Assembly (NCBI GenBank): GCA_003164135.1
Contig: PLSD01000048.1
Location: forward strand, 62,001-126,000
Length of the DNA: 64,000 nt
Reading direction: 5' to 3'
Origin: Acetobacteraceae bacterium
GTDB lineage: Bacteria; Pseudomonadota; Alphaproteobacteria; Acetobacterales; Acetobacteraceae
Under the pieces are notes generated by a model, which was not told the origin of the DNA, ran no database searches, and saw only the letters and a program-made list of their open reading frames with translations. A program made the translations under genes and the position numbers. Of this stretch, positions 9,859 to 16,872 are shown one piece after another (the first letter of the stretch is position 1; each line of letters starts with the position of its first letter).

Positions 9859-10845
9859 TCAGCGCCGGCGCAGCGTTCCCAGGGGCAGATTACTGCCATC
9901 GAGGAAGATCTCGGTCTGCGCGACCCGCACGCGCAATACATCCTCGTCGGTGATCGGCATATTGGAAATGTCGATCTCGAAAGCATGCCATCCATCGCCC
10001 ACCCCGGCTGCTTCCAGATCCCCCCGGTGCAGATTGGCCAAGGCCGTGGCGACGACGTTATCGCCGGCTTCCAGCTCCACGGTCACGGGCTTTGCCGTGC
10101 CGTCGGCGCGGCACCAGCCCAGAACCTTGCCGTCCCGCACGCCGTCCAGATGGCCTTTGTACTGATTATGAAACAAAGCAATGTAAGCGGGATTATTCGG
10201 CGCCACGGCATGCAATGCCTGGGCGCGCCGCACCGCGTTACACTCCAGCCCGCAAAACGCCGCGATCACGTCGATCGCATGGTCGGGGAAACTGATGAAT
10301 TTTTCGTAACTCAGCAGCAGAGTCGGACATGCCGCCTTGGTGAGAAAATTCGCCATATCGGCGCTTTGCGCCACGACATTGGCAAAAGCCTCGGCGTCGC
10401 TCTTGATATCCGGGTCTGAAAGTCCGGCCCGGGTAGAAATCGCGACGGGGTCGCGCATCACCACGATGAGATGCGGGTTACGGAAATAACTCATCTGTGG
10501 CGGCAGCAAATGGTTTTGCAGCGAGGCGAATTTGAACCCCCAGCGCGCATTTTCCTGGTTGCGCACCTCGATCAGCTTGGCCATGCGCTGATAGTCGAAA
10601 TAGAGCAGGCTGTGCAGGAACTCCTCGTCTTCCGTTACGGCGGAGCGGGTTTTGCCCATCGGGATTCCCAGCGCGCCGAGCACCGCGGCAGTCATGCTGG
10701 TGCCGGAGCGGCCAATGCCGGAGACGATAACCGTGATCGGCGCCCCCGTATTGTCCGGATGATGCGTTGCAGGCCGCAGAACCAGCGTGCCAAGATTCAG
10801 ATAATCGGCGGTATTGCCCGTGTGCATCTCAGCTGAATTTGCCAT
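9859..10845 (-). CDS. Sulfotransferase family protein with extra C-terminal domain
   Basis: 328 residues. Residues 36-230 are a PAPS-type sulfotransferase: a SGIGRSGTSMTAAVLGALG 5'-phosphosulfate-binding loop, a VVMRDPVAISTRAG 3'-phosphate motif and the late LLLSYEKFISFPD block. Such enzymes transfer sulfate from PAPS to sugars or other acceptors. Residues 231-315 are an added beta-rich domain (DGKVLGWCRADG, then ANLHRGDLEAAGVGDGWHAFE) also found at the C-terminus of the Hint protein at 58045-60144. It sits inside the glycosyltransferase island and is divergent from the Hint gene at 11174, so sulfation of the island's glycan is a reasonable inference. Confidence 0.8.
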   Translation of the reverse strand: MANSAEMHTGNTADYLNLGTLVLRPATHHPDNTGAPITVIVSGIGRSGTSMTAAVLGALGIPMGKTRSAVTEDEEFLHSLLYFDYQRMAKLIEVRNQENARWGFKFASLQNHLLPPQMSYFRNPHLIVVMRDPVAISTRAGLSDPDIKSDAEAFANVVAQSADMANFLTKAACPTLLLSYEKFISFPDHAIDVIAAFCGLECNAVRRAQALHAVAPNNPAYIALFHNQYKGHLDGVRDGKVLGWCRADGTAKPVTVELEAGDNVVATALANLHRGDLEAAGVGDGWHAFEIDISNMPITDEDVLRVRVAQTEIFLDGSNLPLGTLRRR

Positions 10846-11173
10846 GTTATCCCAGTCTGTAAACAGGAAGAAACCGACGTCGCTACTTTAGGTTGTTTTC
10901 GACACGCCGCAATCTCCATCGAGATTTGTCATAGTTTGTGAGATGCAAGTGTTCAACCTTCTGGGGATCACAAAGCGGCGAGCCGGTTTGGCGCCAGCGG
11001 GTCAACCCGGCGCCGCCATGAGTGGCGTATCAAGCATTTGTGTTCCGTTTCACAAAAACTTGCCTTGCCCCGCCTCGCAAAAAATGGCCTTAACAGACAT
11101 TAGGTGATATGGAACTAAAATTGATCCACGGTTATCCAGATTCACGTTTTTTTAGCAAAGGTTTTTTTGGTCT
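10846..11173. other. Divergent intergenic region
   Basis: 328 bp between the divergent sulfotransferase and Hint genes. No supported gene was found. It is noticeably AT-richer than its flanks towards 11173 and must hold both promoters, but no clear sigma-70 pair could be assigned. The Hint start is preceded by AAAGG (11157-11161) at long spacing. Confidence 0.4.
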
Positions 11174-13114
11174 ATGGCAACCTGGGGGAATACCGGCACT
11201 GGCGATTGGGATACCCCATCTAACTGGCAGGGCGGCACTCTGCCTGGCTACGAGACCATCACGATCAACAATGGCGGCACGGTCACCATCGGCACCTCCT
11301 CCGGCAGCACAGAAACCGTCAGCAATGTCAAAGAGATCGACCTTGGCGGCGGTACATCTACCTCTACCATCAATGTCTATGGCACGCTTTCGGGCAATGT
11401 GATGGATGTGCTGTCCAAAGGTGTGCTCAATATCGAGCCCAAAGGCAATTTCAGCTTCACCAACGGCTTGACCGTCTCTGCCGGCGGCGCGTTCAATGTG
11501 AGTGGAACCGCGTCCGTGGCCGGCGGCGCGATCACCGTCAATGGCACGCTGGACATCGCCTCGGGCGCCACTCTCACAGGTTCCGACGGCCTGCTGGTTA
11601 ACGGCACGGCGTCGATCGAAGGCACCTATACCGATTCAAGTGGTGGCATTGGCGGCTCGGGCACCTTCACAGTCGATGGCGGTACACTGGGCAACGCATC
11701 GAACCTCACCACGGTTAAGTCCGGCAGCCCCAAGATCATAATTTCCAGTGGTGGCTCGGTTTATCTTACCAATCCCAATTCAACCACCAGCATTACCTTC
11801 GGGCCGGCTGGCTCGGGGCAGACCAATACGCTGGAAGTGCCCAGCTATATCGGCAATATCACCGTGCCAATCACCGGCTTCGGCCTTGGTGACGCGATCG
11901 CGCTGACCAATGGCAGCCAGATAACCGGCCTCACAATCACTGCAAATACCGGAAATGCCGCCGGTACCTATTCAATCGGGCTCAATGGCACGAGTATTGT
12001 CCTGAAAAACGTCACCTTGGCGGCCGGTGTCAGCACCAATAATCTTCAGGCCCTCGATAATAAAGGCACTTACGAGCTTGTCGCCTGCTTCCTGGAGGGC
12101 ACAGCCATCGCCACGCCAGATGGCACAAAATTGGTTGAAACCCTGGTGCCCGGAGATCTCGTCATCACTTTGGTGGATGGCGAGAAACATGCCCGGCCAG
12201 TCAAATGGGTCGGGCATCGCCATGTCAAACCGGGGGATTTATCCGCCGATGACGCTCACCCGATCCGCATCAAAGCCTGTGCTTTTGGCGACGCTCAGCC
12301 CAGCCGGGATCTGCTGGTCACCGCCGAGCATTGCATCCTGGCCGGGGGCGGCCTCATCCCCGCCCGCTTGCTGGTCAATGGGTGTAGCATCTTTGCCGAC
12401 CAGAGCATCGCCAGCTTTACCTATTACCACGTTGAGCTGGAGGAGCACGGCATTTTGCTGGCGGAAGACTTGGCGGTGGAGAGTTATCTCGATACCGGCA
12501 ATCGCGGCAATTTTGCCAATGCCAGCATTTCCTCCCTGCGCCCGCTTTTCGCCAACCCGGCGCAGCTTGTTGCCGGCCCCTCCATGGCGGCGCCGCTACT
12601 AGTGGAACCCTGCCAGGTCCAGCCGGTTTGGCAGGAGCTGAATTGCCGTGCTCAAGCGCTGGCGCCGGCTGCCGCCATCCCGGCCCCGGCATTGTCCGAG
12701 GACCCGGATTTGTGTCTGGTGGCGCAAGACGGGGTGGAAATCCGCCCGCTGCGCATCCTGCCAGGCAAGGCGCTGTTCATGCTGCCTGCCGGCATGGCCG
12801 GTCTCGCTCTGGCTTCGCGTACCGCGCGCCCGAATGAAACCCGCGCCCCATATCTGAATGACCGCCGTGATCTGGGCGTTCTGGTGGGCGAGATCACGCT
12901 GCATACCGGCCGCGCGCAAAAGCGCATCACCGCGCATCTGCACGATGCCAGCCTCGCCGGCTGGTATGTGCCGGAAGCGGCGGAGCGGCGCTGGACCAAT
13001 GGTTTCGCCAGCCTGCCGGTCGCCACGGCGCCCGGACAGGCCTCGATTCTGGAAGTCCAGATTCTACAAGCCGGCCCGTATCTGGCCCTTTCGGCCAGAC
13101 GCGAAGCCGCATAA
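11174..13114 (+). CDS. Hint-domain protein with beta-strand repeat passenger
   Basis: 646 residues. Residues 1-300 are Gly/Thr/Ser-rich short beta repeats (GTASVAGGAITVNGTLDIASG-like), resembling autotransporter or RTX-type passengers, but with no N-terminal signal peptide. Residues 305-455 form a Hedgehog/intein (Hint_2-type) domain: the first residue is Cys305 in ACFLEGTAIATPDG, then LVPGDLV, TAEH at 383-386 (block B His), and YYHVELEEHGILLAEDL. Hint domains cleave or splice at the Cys; here that would free the passenger. The last ~190 residues are unrecognised. The start ATG at 11174 lies right before the repeat start WGNTGTGDWDT. A terminator follows (13121-13150). Confidence 0.8.
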   Translation: MATWGNTGTGDWDTPSNWQGGTLPGYETITINNGGTVTIGTSSGSTETVSNVKEIDLGGGTSTSTINVYGTLSGNVMDVLSKGVLNIEPKGNFSFTNGLTVSAGGAFNVSGTASVAGGAITVNGTLDIASGATLTGSDGLLVNGTASIEGTYTDSSGGIGGSGTFTVDGGTLGNASNLTTVKSGSPKIIISSGGSVYLTNPNSTTSITFGPAGSGQTNTLEVPSYIGNITVPITGFGLGDAIALTNGSQITGLTITANTGNAAGTYSIGLNGTSIVLKNVTLAAGVSTNNLQALDNKGTYELVACFLEGTAIATPDGTKLVETLVPGDLVITLVDGEKHARPVKWVGHRHVKPGDLSADDAHPIRIKACAFGDAQPSRDLLVTAEHCILAGGGLIPARLLVNGCSIFADQSIASFTYYHVELEEHGILLAEDLAVESYLDTGNRGNFANASISSLRPLFANPAQLVAGPSMAAPLLVEPCQVQPVWQELNCRAQALAPAAAIPAPALSEDPDLCLVAQDGVEIRPLRILPGKALFMLPAGMAGLALASRTARPNETRAPYLNDRRDLGVLVGEITLHTGRAQKRITAHLHDASLAGWYVPEAAERRWTNGFASLPVATAPGQASILEVQILQAGPYLALSARREAA

Positions 13115-13120
13115 CGGCAT

Positions 13121-13150
13121 AGCCGCCAGCCTCGGCCACGCTGGCGGTTT
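13121..13150 (+). terminator. Rho-independent terminator after the first Hint gene
   Basis: Eight-base GC-rich stem CCGCCAGC/GCTGGCGG (123-130 with 140-147 of 13,000) with a 9-base loop and a short TTT tail, 6 bp after the stop at 13114. The short T tract makes it moderate in strength. Confidence 0.65.
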
Positions 13151-13244
13151 ACCTTGGCGCGAAGATGCGGGACAAAGCGCTTGACCAGCTTCACCTAACC
13201 AAATAGCATTATTACCATTCGAGCGGCATCGACTAAAGGATGAT

Positions 13245-15974
13245 TTGAAAACGGGTACGCTTGGTCTTTCCCTGGAGTTGGAAACAGGAGATGCCAATTC
13301 TAATGCAGACATCTCTCCACAGGAAGAATCGCAAAACGCCTCCGTTGGTTTGGGTGTTGCGGTCGAGCTGAGAGCTCGCGGTTTATTTAAAGACGCCGAG
13401 GAAGCTTACCGCGAAGTGCTCTTTCAGGACAGGAATTGCGCGGACGCATGGCTCGGCCTTGGACAATGCGCCAGAGCAAGAGGTGATCGCCGGCTGGCTC
13501 TTACATATTTCCAAGCGGGAGCATTGGCTCAGCCGTCGAACCCCTGGCCTATACTTGAGGCGGCTGAGGAGTTGCTGGAAATGGGCGCTCTTGACAGTGC
13601 TGAAGCGGCTTATGCCGAAGGACTGCGCATTGCCCCAAATAATACAGAAGCCCACATCGGGCTGGGCAAATGCGAAAGACGAAGGGGCAACGACGCCGCT
13701 GCGGTTGAGCAGTTTAGAGAGGCGGCAAAAATTGCCCCCCACGATCCCACACCCCTGCTCCAGATTGCCGCTGTGTTGATTGATCTGGGGCAATTCGATG
13801 AAGCTGAGGCGACCTATCTGCAAGCACTAAATCTTGGTGCGGCTCCGGTCGGGGCATATCTGTTTCTGGGGCAGCGAGCGCGGGAGCGGGGTGACCGTGG
13901 CGCGGCATTAGCCTATTTCGAGGCAGGCCGTGTGGCTGATCAATCAAATCACTGGGCGCATCTGGAGGCAGCCGGTGAATTGCGCCATCTAGGGCGAATT
14001 GAGGAGGCTATCGCCGCTTATAAGGCCGGACTAGACTTGGCCCCTGACAATGTGACTGGCCATCTTGGTCTTGGATATTGCGCCAGGTCAATAGGGAACA
14101 GAAACGAATCGCTGCAACATTTTTTAGATGCCGCGGCTTTGGCACCACATGACCCCTATCCCCTACTGGAGGCTGCCGCCGAACAGCGTGACTTGGGTGA
14201 CAGAGACGCCGCTTTGCAAAGCGCATACCAGGTTTTGTCAGCGCATCCACATCACGTTGACGCTCTTTTGAGCATTGGGCTGACAGAACGCTCCAAAGGT
14301 CGCCACGCGGAGGCGCTGGAGGCGTTTCGGAATGCGCATGAGATAGACAAGCACAGAGCGGATATTCTCGCTGAAATGGCCTTCGAAGAGCTGACACTCG
14401 GCTTACGGGCGGATTGCGATGAGCATCTAAAACAGGCCGTAACGATAGACCCTGGCAACACACTTGCTCTCACGCGACTGGCAGACCTGGAAATGTTGAG
14501 TGGGAAACCAGGAATAGCCTATGACATTTATAAAAGTGCAATGGCCGTTAATCCCGGTGAAATATCTTTCCAGCTTGGTGCGCTCGATGCATTGGCGGCA
14601 ACGGGAAATATCCCCGACGCGTTTTCGATGGCGGAATCGATCGAAGCAATGCATGGGCGCCGGCCAATTACTTTGGCAAAAAAAATCTTCTTAAAACGGT
14701 TGGAAGGCGAGTACCATAGGTCTCTCGCGATCGCCCGAGAGGCGACTGCCATTGCGCCAAACAGCTTCTGGATATGGTCTGAGCGCTTCAAAACAGAGTT
14801 GTTACTTAGCTCAACTCGCGAACTCGAAAACTGCCTGGAAGAGATGCCTGCCATTACCGTTCAAGAGAGAGCAATCATAGCAGGATTCAAGGGCGCCTTA
14901 TTCGAAAGGGATTGGCGCCTTTCGGATGCAATGCACAGTTATGAAGCCGCTGCGGATCTTTGTCCCGAGGATCAAGGCATACAGTGGAGTCTGACAAGAG
15001 TTAATATGCTTATGTTCGATTTGGCAGGCGCCCGGGATCACTTGCAAAAGTTTTGCATTCTCTCGAGGCCGGCCCTGAAGCTGCAGGGCAAGTCGCTTAA
15101 TATTTCGCAGACACATTTCGGGCAGATTTTGGATGAATACAGACTCGACCACGAGCTTTCTGTGCGGTTGAAAAATTCTCAAACACTACCTCCCTCGACG
15201 CGAGCCATCTTGTTACTTGAAGAAGTACGAAATTATCCTAATAGTATTGCTGCCGCTACGTGCTTGATCATAGCTTTGCGGCAGTCTGGTGGAATGTCGT
15301 TCATTAAAGGCGGCAGCGACAACACTATCCCAAAACAGATTATGCAGTTTTGGGATAGTTCATCCCCTCCTGATGATGTCGCGGCATTAATGGCGACGTG
15401 GAAGAGCCTCAATCCCGGCTACACTATTCACCATTTTACCGACTCAACGGCCCTGGAATTTTTAGCCAAAGAATTTCCCGAGAGGGTGTCAACAGCATAT
15501 CGTCGTGCGCGTGAACCGGCGCAGAAGGCCGATATATGCAGGCTCGCTTGGCTTTTTCATAATGGAGGCATCTACGTCGATGCCGATAATCGCTGCTTGC
15601 GGCCTATTTCGACAATCGTACCGCCAAACGCCGATCTTGTTCTTTATCAGGAAGATTTAGGAACGATAGGCAATGATTTTGTTGCCGTTTCCAGAGAACA
15701 TCCCGTCATTGCTTATGCCCTAGACAATGCGGTCACCGCCATTAATCGTGGTGATACCGACCTGATCTGGCTTTCAACCGGACCGGGCTTGTGGACGCGG
15801 GCGGTCGCCCATTCTATCGTACAGATATCGGTACAAAACCCCACACTGCCGATCGGTATGATGATATTGGATCGACATCAATTATCTCGGGCGATGGCCC
15901 GAAATTGTATGGTCCGCTATAGAGCAACCCCCCGCAATTGGGTCAACGCCGCCTTTTCGTCCAAGAGCCGCTAA
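13245..15974 (+). CDS. TPR protein fused to a DXD sugar transferase
   Basis: 909 residues from a TTG start at 13245, preceded by AAAGGA; the first in-frame ATG is more than 100 codons downstream and would cut the repeats. Residues ~30-620 are tetratricopeptide-like helical repeats (for example RGLFKDAEEAYREVL and LGRIEEAIAAYKAGL). Residues ~690-909 are a Gly_transf_sug (DXD) domain: IPKQIMQFWDSSSPPDDV, then KADICRLAWLFHNGGIYVDAD, with DAD as metal ligand. TPR-GT fusions of this sort often modify proteins or cell-surface glycans. Base composition is much lower in G+C than flanking genes (about 40% in the line at 14521), suggesting transfer. The stop overlaps that of the convergent repeat protein. 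Confidence 0.82.
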   Translation: MKTGTLGLSLELETGDANSNADISPQEESQNASVGLGVAVELRARGLFKDAEEAYREVLFQDRNCADAWLGLGQCARARGDRRLALTYFQAGALAQPSNPWPILEAAEELLEMGALDSAEAAYAEGLRIAPNNTEAHIGLGKCERRRGNDAAAVEQFREAAKIAPHDPTPLLQIAAVLIDLGQFDEAEATYLQALNLGAAPVGAYLFLGQRARERGDRGAALAYFEAGRVADQSNHWAHLEAAGELRHLGRIEEAIAAYKAGLDLAPDNVTGHLGLGYCARSIGNRNESLQHFLDAAALAPHDPYPLLEAAAEQRDLGDRDAALQSAYQVLSAHPHHVDALLSIGLTERSKGRHAEALEAFRNAHEIDKHRADILAEMAFEELTLGLRADCDEHLKQAVTIDPGNTLALTRLADLEMLSGKPGIAYDIYKSAMAVNPGEISFQLGALDALAATGNIPDAFSMAESIEAMHGRRPITLAKKIFLKRLEGEYHRSLAIAREATAIAPNSFWIWSERFKTELLLSSTRELENCLEEMPAITVQERAIIAGFKGALFERDWRLSDAMHSYEAAADLCPEDQGIQWSLTRVNMLMFDLAGARDHLQKFCILSRPALKLQGKSLNISQTHFGQILDEYRLDHELSVRLKNSQTLPPSTRAILLLEEVRNYPNSIAAATCLIIALRQSGGMSFIKGGSDNTIPKQIMQFWDSSSPPDDVAALMATWKSLNPGYTIHHFTDSTALEFLAKEFPERVSTAYRRAREPAQKADICRLAWLFHNGGIYVDADNRCLRPISTIVPPNADLVLYQEDLGTIGNDFVAVSREHPVIAYALDNAVTAINRGDTDLIWLSTGPGLWTRAVAHSIVQISVQNPTLPIGMMILDRHQLSRAMARNCMVRYRATPRNWVNAAFSSKSR

Positions 15975-16783
15975 CCGCGCCCAAAAAACGGGCGGTTCTC
16001 ATGCCGGCCACACAACAAGTAATGCTCATACCCGTTGCGTATGGCGTTTTGCGCGATAGCCGTGCGGACATCCTCATAGGCCATGCAATAGGCGGATTCC
16101 GAAAAGATCGGCGTGGGATCAAAATTCAACGGCGCCTGATTGCTCAGGTAATGCTCCAGGGCCGAGGTCCATATCCCGTCATCGATGCCCTGGCTCACTT
16201 GCGGGTACGCGGCCAGGTACCAGTGGGGATCGAAGAAATGCGTGGTGGTACCTTCCTGGTAAACCAAGCCGAGGCGCGAGACATAGGTGGCGTAGGGGCC
16301 TTTACGGCGGATGCTTTGAATAGTCTCGTAATCGCTCAGCGCCTCGTAGACGCCGGCATCGAATAGCCAATGCCCGGAGAGGCCCTGGAACTGCCCTAAG
16401 CGCAAAAAATGGTCGTATATATTGCCGTCGAGCTCGGGGTCGAAGGCGCGCTGATACTTGGTATTGAATTCTCGTTCGTAATGGCTTGGCCTGAACAGCC
16501 AATGCGGCGGACGCTCGGCACAGCCAAAAGCCCGGTAATGCTCGAACCCGGACGCCAGCCCGCCGCCTTGCACGGTTTGGCGCACATCCGGGTTTTGCTG
16601 CAAATACCACATCTCGTGAAAAAGCGGGTTCGGCGAATGGCCGAGCTGGCGGCCATACCGCATATAGACACTGGTCAGGGTGGTTTCATCGTCAGACTCA
16701 GCCAAAGCCCGGACAACGGGGTAAAAAGACAGATACCACGCAGTGTCGACGATACTCCATAAGGGAGTGTCGTAAATCAGCAT
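15971..16783 (-). CDS. Protein made only of FDxxWY...HY repeats
   Basis: 270 residues with no recognisable enzyme domain. It consists of about six ~43-residue repeats beginning near residues 11, 54, 95, 139, 183 and 226 (for example LFHEMWYLQQNPDV and FFDPHWYLAAYPQV), each followed by an HY core and a GxxEGRxP-like turn. The same repeat precedes catalytic domains in the proteins at 3686, 7541 and 16873. It has no signal peptide or membrane segment. A scaffold or adaptor for the glycosyltransferases is inferred only; a truncated former transferase is the alternative. Stops overlap with the convergent gene (15971-15974). The large transferase at 16873 lies 89 bp upstream on the same strand. Confidence 0.65.
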   Translation of the reverse strand: MLIYDTPLWSIVDTAWYLSFYPVVRALAESDDETTLTSVYMRYGRQLGHSPNPLFHEMWYLQQNPDVRQTVQGGGLASGFEHYRAFGCAERPPHWLFRPSHYEREFNTKYQRAFDPELDGNIYDHFLRLGQFQGLSGHWLFDAGVYEALSDYETIQSIRRKGPYATYVSRLGLVYQEGTTTHFFDPHWYLAAYPQVSQGIDDGIWTSALEHYLSNQAPLNFDPTPIFSESAYCMAYEDVRTAIAQNAIRNGYEHYLLCGRHENRPFFGRG

Positions 16784-16872
16784 TGCTTCGTAACCACCCT
16801 CCCAAACATGCGCCTCGCCAACGCGACGCTAGACACTGCCCGCCATGGCGTCAACCAAATCAAAAAGTCGTC

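Noticed and set aside
10846-11173. A short ORF at 11109 overlapping the Hint gene start
   Set aside because: Out of frame with the Hint gene, no ribosome site, and its sequence beyond 11174 is just the shifted reading of the beta repeats.
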